NCBI GenBank assembly: GCA_018806915.1
Contig: JAGKQI010000092.1
Span: 528,544 to 592,543 of the forward strand
Length of the DNA: 64,000 bases
From: Phytophthora colocasiae
Taxonomy: Eukaryota > Oomycota > Peronosporomycetes > Peronosporales > Peronosporaceae
Direction of reading: 5' to 3'
The position numbers were made by a program, and so were the translations under genes. Below are positions 12,294 to 25,855 of the stretch, one piece after another; the stretch's first letter is position 1, and the number at the start of each line of letters is the position of its first letter. The notes beneath the pieces were generated by a model. That model was given only the letters and a program-made list of their open reading frames with translations. It was not told where the DNA came from and made no database searches.

Positions 12294-13914
12294 TCGCCCA
12301 CTTCGCGTCTATACTTCTTCGTGCGACTGCATCACGCCAAACCGATTTCGATTGGCATGATCTCGCAAGATCATGCTCAATATTGCTCCACAGTTAAGAT
12401 CAGCTTCGTCGACCCAAGTCGGCTCATCATAACCGACCCAGTGCACCAGGAATTCACGATAGATCCGGCCATAGCGAGTTCGCTTCCCACTTCGCATGTC
12501 CGAGATCCGTTCGACCTCGTACTCATCGGCGTCCAGATCTGGGACCCAACTGTCCTCCGGAAGGAGGATCATTGAAATCGAGCCGATCTGTTTCATCCAC
12601 CGTCAACCCGATTCGCGGTCGATCCGGAAAGTTCCGTACCAGCTTCAGCTTAGAGACATGGACCACTGGGAAGATATGGTAACCAGATCCCGCGATGGTG
12701 TTGACATCGCTGTCGTGCGAGGTGCCTTCGTAGGGGGTGATGACTCGTTCGTCTCGACTGCTGTTTCCCTCTCCCTCCGACGCTTGGAGCTTGCACACTG
12801 CGTGTGGATAAGGTCATCCACATCAGAAATCGTCGGTCGCAGCTTGTCACGCGCTTCGCTTAAAGCAATTCAGATGCCCCTCACGAAGGCTCCACGTGCT
12901 TGAATGCGCTGTCCGAGGTCGGAGGATAAGTCTCACTCGCATCCATTTCCCACGAACGATGGCTCCACCTGATACGAAGTTTGACACGATTGGTGTCCGC
13001 AAGCTTCTGCAACTTCTCAGCCTCAGCCTCCAACTGCATGATCCGCTTCTCGGCCGCAGCACCCTCCTCCGTTCGCATGTAGTTCAGCACAGTGCTCTTG
13101 TAGGCGTTCGGGTATGGATATTCATCACCAGACACCCACACTCATCGGGAGCATCGCTTTCGCCTGACGGGGCGTTCCAGTAAGTCGAGCGTTCGTTTTC
13201 ATCACCTTTGTCAGTCGTCCGTGCCGTACTATTGAGCGACAGCTCATCACGCGCTTCATCGTCGATGAGAACCCAACCAGACTGATAAGTCGCCTCTGCA
13301 TCTTGGCTCCATTTAGTGAGAGAATCGATCGACTGCTTCGCCTTCCACCTCTAATACCCGTCCTTTGCTCCCTTGGTTGTGTAGCCGGTCATCAACTCGC
13401 AGACTTCCCACGATACTGGGTATGGCAGCGACCGCAGCTTGTGCACATACTGCCACAGGATACCACGCTGCTGGCAACTCAACTGCCCTCCGTAACACCA
13501 TCGGTGCAGTGCCTTTGCCAGCGCTGATGCAGACGGAAACAGCGCCTGAAGCTCAGGATACATCTCGCGCAGCTGCTCGCCGCGATCAATAACAGCTCGG
13601 TAGTTTATGTCGTCGAAATCTCTCCAAAACGAAAATGAGAGCTCAGAGAAGAGGCTTAGACAGAACCCTCCAGAAAGTGATCTCCAGAAAGTGATTGTTG
13701 TTCTTTATCCCTTCCCACTCGACTTCTGATCGTTTCAGCCTAACTTCTTTTCAATTCCACGTAATTTCCTCCAACTTTGCATCCAATCACTCCGGTTTCA
13801 CATGCATATACAAGAAAAATATAAAATCTCCACGAAAAATATAAGATCTCCACACTTTATCCAGATAGACATCCAGATCTGCATCCGCGATGTCAGCGTT
13901 GTGACCTGGTCACA
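12294..13914 (-). repeat. Unit 8 (class A, 1621 bp)
   Basis: Chromodomain 12309-12596, coiled-coil frame 12881-13141 with the 13 bp present, amber at 13351-13353. Confidence 0.92.
12309..12596 (-). pseudogene. Chromodomain, unit 8
   Basis: 95 codons, open. Confidence 0.83.
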
Positions 13915-15533
13915 TCGCCCACTTCGCGTCTATACTTCTTCGTGCGACTGCATCACGCCAAACCGATTTCGATTGGCATGATCTCGCAAGATCATGCTCA
14001 ATATTGCTCCACAGTTAAGATCAGCTTCGTCGACCCAAGTCGGCTCATCATAACCGACCCAGTGCACCAGGAATTCACGATAGATCCGGCCATAGCGAGT
14101 TCGCTTCCCACTTCGCATGTCCGAGATCCGTTCGACCTCGTACTCATCGGCGTCCAGATCTGGGACCCAACTGTCCTCCGGAAGGAGGATCATTGAAATC
14201 GAGCCGATCTGTTTCATCCACCGTCAACCCGATTCGCGGTCGATCCGGAAAGTTCCGTACCAGCTTCAGCTTAGAGACATGGACCACTGGGAAGATATGG
14301 TAACCAGATCCCGCGATGGTGTTGACATCGCTGTCGTGCGAGGTGCCTTCGTAGGGGTGATGACTCGTTCGTCTCGACTGCTGTTTCCTCTCCCTCCGAC
14401 GCTTGGAGCTTGCACACTGCGTGTGGATAAGGTCATCCACATCAGAAATCGTCGGTCGCAGCTTGTCACGCGCTTCGCTTAAAGCAATTCAGATGCCCCT
14501 CACGAAGGCTCCACGTGCTTGAATGCGCTGTCCGAGGTCGGAGGATAAGTCTCACTCGCATCCATTTCCCACGAACGATGGCTCCACCTGATACGAAGTT
14601 TGACACGATTGGTGTCCGCAAGCTTCTGCAACTTCTCAGCCTCAGCCTCCAACTGCATGATCCGCTTCTCGGCCGCAGCACCCTCCTCCGTTCGCATGTA
14701 GTTCAGCACAGTGCTCTTGTAGGCGTTCGGGTATGGATATTCATCACCAGACACCCACACTCATCGGGAGCATCGCTTTCGCCTGACGGGGCGTTCCAGT
14801 AAGTCGAGCGTTCGTTTTCATCACCTTTGTCAGTCGTCCGTGCCGTACTATTGAGCGACAGCTCATCACGCGCTTCATCGTCGATGAGAACCCAACCAGA
14901 CTGATAAGTCGCCTCTGCATCTTGGCTCCATTTAGTGAGAGAATCGATCGACTGCTTCGCCTTCCACCTCTAATACCCGTCCTTTGCTCCCTTGGTTGTG
15001 TAGCCGGTCATCAACTCGCAGACTTCCCACGATACTGGGTATGGCAGCGACCGCAGCTTGTGCACATACTGCCACAGGATACCACGCTGCTGGCAACTCA
15101 ACTGCCCTCCGTAACACCATCGGTGCAGTGCCTTTGCCAGCGCTGATGCAGACGGAAACAGCGCCTGAAGCTCAGGATACATCTCGCGCAGCTGCTCGCC
15201 GCGATCAATAACAGCTCGGTAGTTTATGTCGTCGAAATCTCTCCAAAACGAAAATGAGAGCTCAGAGAAGAGGCTTAGACAGAACCCTCCAGAAAGTGAT
15301 CTCCAGAAAGTGATTGTTGTTCTTTATCCCTTCCCACTCGACTTCTGATCGTTTCAGCCTAACTTCTTTTCAATTCCACGTAATTTCCTCCAACTTTGCA
15401 TCCAATCACTCCGGTTTCACATGCATATACAAGAAAAATATAAAATCTCCACGAAAAATATAAGATCTCCACACTTTATCCAGATAGACATCCAGATCTG
15501 CATCCGCGATGTCAGCGTTGTGACCTGGTCACA
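13915..15533 (-). repeat. Unit 9 (class A, 1619 bp)
   Basis: Chromodomain 13930-14217, coiled-coil frame 14500-14760, amber at 14970-14972. It has a G4 rather than G5 run near 14354 and a shorter purine tract, so the linker and integrase tail are joined in one frame (14144-14440). Confidence 0.92.
13930..14217 (-). pseudogene. Chromodomain, unit 9
   Basis: 95 codons, open. Confidence 0.83.
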
Positions 15534-17157
15534 TCGCCCACTTCGCGTCTATACTTCTTCGTGCGACTGCATCACGCCAAACCGATTTCGATTGGCATGA
15601 TCTCGCAAGATCATGCTCAATATTGCTCCACAGTTAAGATCAGCTTCGTCGACCCAAGTCGGCTCATCATAACCGACCCAGTGCACCAGGAATTCACGAT
15701 AGATCCGGCCATAGCGAGTTCGCTTCCCACTTCGCATGTCCGAGATCCGTTCGACCTCGTACTCATCGGCGTCCAGATCTGGGACCCAACTGTCCTCCGG
15801 AAGGAGGATCATTGAAATCGAGCCGATCTGTTTCATCCACCGTCAACCCGATTCGCGGTCGATCCGGAAAGTTCCGTACCAGCTTCAGCTTAGAGACATG
15901 GACCACTGGGAAGATATGGTAACCAGATCCCGCGATGGTGTTGACATCGCTGTCGTGCGAGGTGCCTTCGTAGGGGTGATGACTCGTTCGTCTCGACTGC
16001 TGTTTCCTCTCCCTCCGACGCTTGGAGCTTGCACACTGCGTGTGGATAAGGTCATCCACATCAGAAATCGTCGGTCGCAGCTTGTCACGCGCTTCGCTTA
16101 AAGCAATTCAGATGCCCCTCACGAAGGCTCCACGTGCTTGAATGCGCTGTCCGAGGTCGGAGGATAAGTCTCACTCGCATCCATTTCCCACGAACGATGG
16201 CTCCACCTGATACGAAGTTTGACACGATTGGTGTCCGCAAGCTTCTGCAACTTCTCAGCCTCAGCCTCCAACTGCATGATCCGCTTCTCGGCCGCAGCAC
16301 CCTCCTCCGTTCGCATGTAGTTCAGCACAGTGCTCTTGTAGGCGTTCGGGTATGGATATTCATCACCAGACACCCACACTCATCAGGAGCATCGCTTTCG
16401 CCTGACGGGGCGTTCCAGTAAGTCGAGTGTCGTTTTCATCACCTTTGTCAGTCGTCCGTGCCGTACTACATGTATTGAGCGACAGCTCATCACGCGCTTC
16501 ATCGTCGATGAGAACCCAACCAGACTGATAAGTCGCCTCTGCATCTTGGCTCCATTTAGTGAGAGAACCGATCGACTGCTTCGCCTTCCACCTCTAATAC
16601 CCGTCCTTTGCTCCCTTGGTTGTGTAGCCGGTCATCAACTCGCAGACTTCCCACGATACTGGGTATGGCAGCGACCGCAGCTTGTGCACATACTGCCACA
16701 GGATACCACGCTGCTGGCAACTCAACTGCCCTCCGTAACACCATCGGTGCAGTGCCTTTGCCAGCGCTGATGCAGACGGAAACAGCGCCTGAAGCTCAGG
16801 ATACATCTCGCGCAGCTGCTCGCCGCGATCAATAACAGCTCGGTAGTTTATGTCGTCGAAATCTCTCCAAAACGAAAATGAGAGCTCAGAGAAGAGGCTT
16901 AGACAGAACCCTCCAGAAAGTGATCTCCAGAAAGTGATTGTTGTTCTTTATCCCTTCCCACTCGACTTCTGATCGTTTCAGCCTAACTTCTTTTCAATTC
17001 CACGTAATTTCCTCCAACTTTGCATCCAATCACTCCGGTTTCACATGCATATACAAGAAAAATATAAAATCTCCACGAAAAATATAAGATCTCCACACTT
17101 TATCCAGATAGACATCCAGATCTGCATCCGCGATGTCAGCGTTGTGACCTGGTCACA
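15534..17157 (-). repeat. Unit 10 (class A, 1624 bp)
   Basis: Chromodomain 15549-15836. First unit from the left with an extra 6 bp (ACATGT near 16468) and a one-base loss near 16428; these account for its length. Last class A unit before the switch to B. Confidence 0.92.
15549..15836 (-). pseudogene. Chromodomain, unit 10
   Basis: 95 codons, open. Confidence 0.83.
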
Positions 17158-18927
17158 TCGCCCACTTCGCGTCTATACTTCTTCGTGCGACTGCATCACG
17201 CCAAACCGATTTCGATTGGCATGATCTCGCAAGATCATGCTCAATATTGCTCCACAGTTAAGATCAGCTTCGTCGACCCAAGTCGGCTCATCATAACCGA
17301 CCCAGTGCACCAGGAATTCACGATAGATCCGGCCATAGCGAGTTCGCTTCCCACTTCGCATGTCCGAGATCCGTTCGACCTCGTACTCATCGGCGTCCAG
17401 ATCTGGGACCCAACTGTCCTCCGGAAGGAGGATCATTGAAATCGAGCCGATCTGTTTCATCCACCGTCAACCCGATTCGCGGTCGATCCGGAAAGTTCCG
17501 TACCAGCTTCAGCTTAGAGACATGGACCACTGGGAAGATATGGTAACCAGATCCCGCGATGGTGTTGACATCGCTGTCGTGCGAGGTGCCTTCGTAGGGG
17601 TGATGACTCGTTCGTCTCGACTGCTGTTTCCCTCTCCCTCCGACGCTTGGAGCTTGCACTGCGTGTGGATAAGGTCATCCACATCAGAAATCGTCGGTCG
17701 CAGCTTGTCACGCGCTTCGCTTAAAGCAATTCAGATGCCCCTCACGAAGGCTCCACGTGCTTGAATGCGCTGTCCGAGGTCGGAGGATAAGTCTCACTCG
17801 CATCCATTTCCCACGAACGATGGCTCCACCTGATACGAAGTTTGACACGATTGGTGTCCGCAAGCTTCTGCAACTTCTCAGCCTCAGCCTCCAACTGCAT
17901 GATCCGCTTCTCGGCCGCAGCACCCTCCTCCGTTCGCATGTAGTTCAGCACAGTGCTCTTGTAGGCGTTCGGGTATGGATATTCATCACCAGACACCCAC
18001 ACTCATCGGGAGCATCGCTTTCGCCTGACGGGGCGTTCCAGTAAGTCGAGCGTTCGTTTTCATCACCTTTGTCAGTCGTCCGTGCCGTACTATTGAGCGA
18101 CAGCTCATCACGCGCTTCATCGTCGATGAGAACCCAACCAGACTGATAAGTCGCCTCTGCATCTTGACTCTATTTAGTGAGAGAATCGATCGACTGCTTC
18201 GCCTTCCACCTCTAATACCCGTCCTTTGCTCCCTTGGTTGTGTAGCCGGTCATCAACTCGCAGACTTCCCACGATACTGGGTATGGCAGCGACCGCAGCT
18301 TGTGCACATACTGCCACAGGATACCACGCTGCTGGCAACTCAACTGCCCTCCGTAACACCATCGTTTCTCCTGCTTGTTCGTCTCCGCAATCTCGAGGCA
18401 CTTCGCACGTGCAGCCTTCTTCGCTGCAACTAATCGTCGGCGTTGGTTGCTGTCGGTAGCGGTGTTCTGAGAACGCCAGAGTTGACGGAGCTCATCAGCA
18501 CGTTGCTCAGCGTCACCAGCCTCAACGGTGGCAACGCCAGGTGCAGTGCCAGCGCTGATGCAGACGGAAACAGCGCCTGAAGCTCAGGATACACCTCGCG
18601 CAGCTGCTGCCGGTAGTTTATGTCGTCGAAATCTCTCCAAAACGAAAATGAGAGCTCAGAGAAGAGGCTTAGACAGAACCCTCCAGAAAGTGATCTCCAG
18701 AAAGTGATTGTTGTTCTTTATCCCTTCCCACTCGACTTCTGATCGTTTCAGCCTAACTTCTTTTCAATTCCACGTAATTTCCTCCAACTTTGCATCCAAT
18801 CACTCCGGTTTCACATGCATATACAAGAAAAATATAAAATCTCCACGAAAAATATAAGATCTCCACACTTTATCCAGATAGACATCCAGATCTGCATCCG
18901 CGATGTCAGCGTTGTGACCTGGTCACA
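17158..18927 (-). repeat. Unit 11 (class B-full with losses, 1770 bp)
   Basis: Chromodomain 17173-17460. First unit with the extra gag-like segment (18365-18540). The leader part next to it has lost 6 bp (near 18550) and a short piece near 18609. A 2-bp loss at about 17658 breaks the linker. Confidence 0.92.
17173..17460 (-). pseudogene. Chromodomain, unit 11
   Basis: 95 codons, open. Confidence 0.83.
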
Positions 18928-20634
18928 TCGCCCACTTCGCGTCTATACTTCTTCGTGCGACTGCATCACGCCAAACCGATTTCGATTGGCATGATCTCGC
19001 AAGATCATGCTCAATATTGCTCCACAGTTAAGATCAGCTTCGTCGACCCAAGTCGGCTCATCATAACCGACCCAGTGCACCAGGAATTCACGATAGATCC
19101 GGCCATAGCGAGTTCGCTTCCCACTTCGCATGTCCGAGATTCGTTCGACCTCGTACTCATCGGCGTCCAGATCTGGGACCCAACTGTCCTCCGGAAGGAG
19201 GATCATTGAAATCGAGCCGATCTGTTTCATCCACCGTCAACCCGATTCGCGGTCGATCCGGAAAGTTCCGTACCAGCTTCAGCTTAGAGACATGGACCAC
19301 TGGGAAGATATGGTAACCAGATCCCGCGATGGTGTTGACATCGCTGTCGTGCGAGGTGCCTTCGTAGGGGGTGATGACTCGTTCGTCTCGACTGCTGTTT
19401 CTTCTCCCTCCGACGCTTGGAGCTTGCACACTGCGTGTGGATAAGGTCATCCACATCAGAAATCGTCGGTCGCAGCTTGTCACGCGCTTCGCTTAAAGCA
19501 ATTCAGATGCCCCTCACGAAGGCTCCACGTGCTTGAATGCGCTGTCCGAGGTCGGAGGATAAGTCTCACTCGCATCCATTTCCCACGAACGATGGCTCCA
19601 CCTGATACGAAGTTTGACACGATTGGTGTCCGCAAGCTTCTGCAACTTCTCAGCCTCAGCCTCCAACTGCATGATCCGCTTCTCGGCCGCAGCACCCTCC
19701 TCCGTTCGCATGTAGTTCAGCACAGTGCTCTTGTAGGCGTTCGGGTATGGATATTCATCACCAGACACCCACACTCATCAGGAGCATCGCTTTCGCCTGA
19801 CGGGGCGTTCCAGTAAGTCGAGCGTTCGTTTTCATCACCTTTGTCAGTCGTCCGTGCCGTACTATTGAGCGACAGCTCATCACGCGCTTCATCGTCGATG
19901 AGAACCCAACCAGACTGATAAGTCGCCTCTGCATCTTGGCTCCATTTAGTGAGAGAACCGATCGACTGCTTCGCCTTCCACCTCTAATACCCGTCCTTTG
20001 CTCCCTTGGTTGTGTAGCCGGTCATCAACTCGCAGACTTCCCACGATACTGGGTATGGCAGCGACCGCAGCTTGTGCACATACTGCCACAGGATACCACG
20101 CTGCTGGCAACTCAACTGCCCTCCGTAACACCATCGTTTCTCCTGCTTGTTCGTCTCCGCAATCTCGAGGCACTTCGCACGTGCAGCCTTCTTCGCTGCA
20201 ACTAATCGTCGGCGTTGGTTGCTGTCGGTAGCGGTGTTCTGAGAACGCCAGAGTTGACGGAGCTCATCAGCACGTTGCTCAGCGTCACCAGCCTCCAACG
20301 GTGACAACACCAGGTGCCGGTAGTTTATGTCGTCGAAATCTCTCCAAAACGAAAATGAGAGCTCAGAGAAGAGGCTTAGACAGAACCCTCCAGAAAGTGA
20401 TCTCCAGAAAGTGATTGTTGTTCTTTATCCCTTCCCACTCGACTTCTGATCGTTTCAGCCTAACTTCTTTTCAATTCCACGTAATTTCCTCCAACTTTGC
20501 ATCCAATCACTCCGGTTTCACATGCATATACAAGAAAAATATAAAATCTCCACGAAAAATATAAGATCTCCACACTTTATCCAGATAGACATCCAGATCT
20601 GCATCCGCGATGTCAGCGTTGTGACCTGGTCACA
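18928..20634 (-). repeat. Unit 12 (class B-trunc, 1707 bp)
   Basis: Chromodomain 18943-19230, coiled-coil frame 19514-19774, gag-like frame 19984-20310. The leader part has gone; the join reads CCAGGTGCCGGTAG near 20316. Confidence 0.92.
18943..19230 (-). pseudogene. Chromodomain, unit 12
   Basis: 95 codons, open. Confidence 0.83.
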
Positions 20635-22348
20635 TCGCCCACTTCGCGTCTATACTTCTTCGTGCGACTGCATCACGCCAAACCGATTTCGATTGGCATG
20701 ATCTCGCAAGATCATGCTCAATATTGCTCCACAGTTAAGATCAGCTTCGTCGACCCAAGTCGGCTCATCATAACCGACCCAGTGCACCAGGAATTCACGA
20801 TAGATCCGGCCATAGCGAGTTCGCTTCCCACTTCGCATGTCCGAGATTCGTTCGACCTCGTACTCATCGGCGTCCAGATCTGGGACCCAACTGTCCTCCG
20901 GAAGGAGGATCATTGAAATCGAGCCGATCTGTTTCATCCACCGTCAACCCGATTCGCGGTCGATCCGGAAAGTTCCGTACCAGCTTCAGCTTAGAGACAT
21001 GGACCACTGGGAAGATATGGTAACCAGATCCCGCGATGGTGTTGACATCGCTGTCGTGCGAGGTGCCTTCGTAGGGGGTGATGACTCGTTCGTCTCGGCT
21101 GCTGTTTCCTTCTCCCTCTGACGTTTGGAGCTTGCACACTGCGTGTGGATAAGGTCATCCACATCAGAAATCGTCGGTCGCAGCTTGTCACGCGCTTCGC
21201 TTAAAGCAATTCAGATGCCCCTCACGAAGGCTCCACGTGCTTGAATGCGCTGTCCGAGGTCGGAGGATAAGTCTCACTCGCATCCATTTCCCACGAACGA
21301 TGGCTCCACCTGATACGAAGTTTGACACGATTGGTGTCCGCAAGCTTCTGCAACTTCTCAGCCTCAGCCTCCAACTGCATGATCCGCTTCTCGGCCGCAG
21401 CACCCTCCTCCGTTCGCATGTAGTTCAGCACAGTGCTCTTGTAGGCGTTCGGGTATGGATATTCATCACCAGACACCCACACTCATCAGGAGCATCGCTT
21501 TCGCCTGACGGGGCGTTCCAGTAAGTCGAGTGTCGTTTTCATCACCTTTGTCAGTCGTCCGTGCCGTACTACATGTATTGAGCGACAGCTCATCACGCGC
21601 TTCATCGTCGATGAGAACCCAACCAGACTGATAAGTCGCCTCTGCATCTTGGCTCCATTTAGTGAGAGAACCGATCGACTGCTTCGCCTTCCACCTCTAA
21701 TACCCGTCCTTTGCTCCCTTGGTTGTGTAGCCGGTCATCAACTCGCAGACTTCCCACGATACTGGGTATGGCAGCGACCGCAGCTTGTGCACATACTGCC
21801 ACAGGATACCACGCTGCTGGCAACTCAACTGCCCTCCGTAACACCATCGTTTCTCCTGCTTGTTCGTCTCCGCAATCTCGAGGCACTTCGCACGTGCAGC
21901 CTTCTTCGCTGCAACTAATCGTCGGCGTTGGTTGCTGTCGGTAGCGGTGTTCTGAGAACGCCAGAGTTGACGGAGCTCATCAGCACGTTGCTCAGCGTCA
22001 CCAGCCTCGCAACGGTGACAATAACAGGTGCCGGTAGTTTATGTCGTCGAAATCTCTCCAAAACGAAAATGAGAGCTCAGAGAAGAGGCTTAGACAGAAC
22101 CCTCCAGAAAGTGATCTCCAGAAAGTGATTGTTGTTCTTTATCCCTTCCCACTCGACTTCTGATCGTTTCAGCCTAACTTCTTTTCAATTCCACGTAATT
22201 TCCTCCAACTTTGCATCCAATCACTCCGGTTTCACATGCATATACAAGAAAAATATAAAATCTCCACGAAAAATATAAGATCTCCACACTTTATCCAGAT
22301 AGACATCCAGATCTGCATCCGCGATGTCAGCGTTGTGACCTGGTCACA
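20635..22348 (-). repeat. Unit 13 (class B-trunc, 1714 bp)
   Basis: Chromodomain 20650-20937. Private changes lie near 21098 and 21118-21124 in the linker. The extra ACATGT is present. The leader join (ACAATAACAGGTGCCGG near 22025) differs from that of unit 12. Confidence 0.92.
20650..20937 (-). pseudogene. Chromodomain, unit 13
   Basis: 95 codons, open. Confidence 0.83.
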
Positions 22349-24060
22349 TCGCCCACTTCGCGTCTATACTTCTTCGTGCGACTGCATCACGCCAAACCGA
22401 TTTCGATTGGCATGATCTCGCAAGATCATGCTCAATATTGCTCCACAGTTAAGATCAGCTTCGTCGACCCAAGTCGGCTCATCATAACCGACCCAGTGCA
22501 CCAGGAATTCACGATAGATCCGGCCATAGCGAGTTCGCTTCCCACTTCGCATGTCCGAGATTCGTTCGACCTCGTACTCATCGGCGTCCAGATCTGGGAC
22601 CCAACTGTCCTCCGGAAGGAGGATCGTTGAAATCGAGCCGATCTGTTTCATCCACCGTCAACCCGATTCGCGGTCGATCCGGAAAGTTCCGTACCAGCTT
22701 CAGCTTAGAGACATGGACCACTGGGAAGATATGGTAACCAGATCCCGCGATGGTGTTGACATCGCTGTCGTGCGAGGTGCCTTCGTAGGGTGTGATGACT
22801 CGTTCGTCTCGACTGCTGTTTCCCTCTCCCTCCGACGCTTGGAGCTTGCACACTGCGTGTGGATAAGGTCATCCACATCAGAAATCGTCGGTCGCAGCTT
22901 GTCACGCGCTTCGCTTAAAGCAATTCAGATGCCCCTCACGAAGGCTCCACGTGCTTGAATGCGCTGTCCGAGGTCGGAGGATAAGTCTCACTCGCATCCA
23001 TTTCCCACGAACGATGGCTCCACCTGATACGAAGTTTGACACGATTGGTGTCCGCAAGCTTCTGCAACTTCTCAGCCTCAGCCTCCAACTGCATGATCCG
23101 CTTCTCGGCCGCAGCACCCTCCTCCGTTCGCATGTAGTTCAGCACAGTGCTCTTGTAGGCGTTCGGGTATGGATATTCATCACCAGACACCCACACTCAT
23201 CGGGAGCATCGCTTTCGCCTGACGGGGCGTTCCAGTAAGTCGAGTGTCGTTTTCATCACCTTTGTCAGTCGTCCGTGCCGTACTACATGTATTGAGCGAC
23301 AGCTCATCACGCGCTTCATCGTCGATGAGAACCCAACCAGACTGATAAGTCGCCTCTGCATCTTGGCTCCATTTAGTGAGAGAACCGATCGACTGCTTCG
23401 CCTTCCACCTCTAATACCCGTCCTTTGCTCCCTTGGTTGTGTAGCCGGTCATCAACTCGCAGACTTCCCACGATACTGGGTATGGCAGCGACCGCAGCTT
23501 GTGCACATACTGCCACAGGATACCACGCTGCTGGCAACTCAACTGCCCTCCGTAACACCATCGTTTCTCCTGCTTGTTCGTCTCCGCAATCTCGAGGCAC
23601 TTCGCACGTGCAGCCTTCTTCGCTGCAACTAATCGTCGGCGTTGGTTGCTGTCGGTAGCGGTGTTCTGAGAACGCCAGAGTTGACGGAGCTCATCAGCAC
23701 GTTGCTCAGCGTCACCAGCCTCGCAACGGTGACAATAACAGCTCGGTAGTTTATGTCGTCGAAATCTCTCCAAAACGAAAATGAGAGCTCAGAGAAGAGG
23801 CTTAGACAGAACCCTCCAGAAAGTGATCTCCAGAAAGTGATTGTTGTTCTTTATCCCTTCCCACTCGACTTCTGATCGTTTCAGCCTAACTTCTTTTCAA
23901 TTCCACGTAATTTCCTCCAACTTTGCATCCAATCACTCCGGTTTCACATGCATATACAAGAAAAATATAAAATCTCCACGAAAAATATAAGATCTCCACA
24001 CTTTATCCAGATAGACATCCAGATCTGCATCCGCGATGTCAGCGTTGTGACCTGGTCACA
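22349..24060 (-). repeat. Unit 14 (class B-trunc, 1712 bp)
   Basis: Chromodomain 22364-22651 with M9 changed to T. Gag-like frame 23411-23773. A third version of the leader join (ACAATAACAGCTCGG near 23735). Confidence 0.92.
22364..22651 (-). pseudogene. Chromodomain, unit 14
   Basis: 95 codons, open, with M9 to T, shared only with unit 28. Confidence 0.83.
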
Positions 24061-25855
24061 TCGCCCACTTCGCGTCTATACTTCTTCGTGCGACTGCATC
24101 ACGCCAAACCGATTTCGATTGGCATGATCTCGCAAGATCATGCTCAATATTGCTCCACAGTTAAGATCAGCTTCGTCGACCCAAGTCGGCTCATCATAAC
24201 CGACCCAGTGCACCAGGAATTCACGATAGATCCGGCCATAGCGAGTTCGCTTCCCACTTCGCATGTCCGAGATTCGTTCGACCTCGTACTCATCGGCGTC
24301 CAGATCTGGGACCCAACTGTCCTCCGGAAGGAGGATCATTGAAATCGAGCCGATCTGTTTCATCCACCGTCAACCCGATTCGCGGTCGATCCGGAAAGTT
24401 CCGTACCAGCTTCAGCTTAGAGACATGGACCACTGGGAAGATATGGTAACCAGATCCCGCGATGGTGTTGACATCGCTGTCGTGCGAGGTGCCTTCGTAG
24501 GGGTGATGACTCGTTCGTCTCGACTGCTGTTTCCTTCTCCCTCCGACGCTTGGAGCTTGCACACTGCGTGTGGATAAGGTCATCCACATCAGAAATCGTC
24601 GGTCGCAGCTTGTCACGCGCTTCGCTTAAAGCAATTCAGATGCCCCTCACGAAGGCTCCACGTGCTTGAATGCGCTGTCCGAGGTCGGAGGATAAGTCTC
24701 ACTCGCATCCATTTCCCACGAACGATGGCTCCACCTGATACGAAGTTTGACACGATTGGTGTCCGCAAGCTTCTGCAACTTCTCAGCCTCAGCCTCCAAC
24801 TGCATGATCCGCTTCTCGGCCGCAGCACCTCCTCCGTTCGCATGTAGTTCAGCACAGTGCTCTTGTAGGCGTTCGGGTATGGATATTCATCACCAGACAC
24901 CCACACTCATCAGGAGCATCGCTTTCGCCTGACGGGGCGTTCCAGTAAGTCGAGCGTTCGTTTTCATCACCTTTGTCAGTCGTCCGTGCCGTACTATTGA
25001 GCGACAGCTCATCACGCGCTTCATCGTCGATGAGAACCCAACCAGACTGATAAGTCGCCTCTGCATCTTGGCTCCATTTAGTGAGAGAACCGATCGACTG
25101 CTTCGCCTTCCACCTCTAATACCCGTCCTTTGCTCCCTTGGTTGTGTAGCCGGTCATCAACTCGCAGACTTCCCACGATACTGGGTATGGCAGCGACCGC
25201 AGCTTGTGCACATACTGCCACAGGATACCACGCTGCTGGCAACTCAACTGCCCTCCGTAACACCATCGTTTCTCCTGCTTGTTCGTCTCCGCAATCTCGA
25301 GGCACTTCGCACGTGCAGCCTTCTTCGCTGCAACTAATCGTCGGCGTTGGTTGCTGTCGGTAGCGGTGTTCTGAGAACGCCAGAGTTGACGGAGCTCATC
25401 AGCACGTTGCTCAGCGTCACCAGCCTCAACGGTGACAACGCCAGGTGCAGTGCCTTTGCCAGCGCTGATGCAGACGGAAACAGCGCCTGAAGCTCAGGAT
25501 ACACCTCGCGCAGCTGCTCGCCGCGATCAATAACAGCTCGGTAGTCCATGTCGTCGAAATCTCTCCAAAACGAAAATGAGAGCTCAGAGAAGAGGCTTAG
25601 ACAGAACCCTCCAGAAAGTGATCTCCAGAAAGTGATTGTTGTTCTTTATCCCTTCCCACTCGACTTCTGATCGTTTCAGCCTAACTTCTTTTCAATTCCA
25701 CGTAATTTCCTCCAACTTTGCATCCAATCACTCCGGTTTCACATGCATATACAAGAAAAATATAAAATCTCCACGAAAAATATAAGATCTCCACACTTTA
25801 TCCAGATAGACATCCAGATCTGCATCCGCGATGTCAGCGTTGTGACCTGGTCACA
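24061..25855 (-). repeat. Unit 15 (class B-full, 1795 bp)
   Basis: Chromodomain 24076-24363. The leader keeps its ATG (frame 25334-25549, starts MDYRAVIDRG). A one-base loss near 24828 breaks the coiled coil. Confidence 0.92.
24076..24363 (-). pseudogene. Chromodomain, unit 15
   Basis: 95 codons, open. Confidence 0.83.
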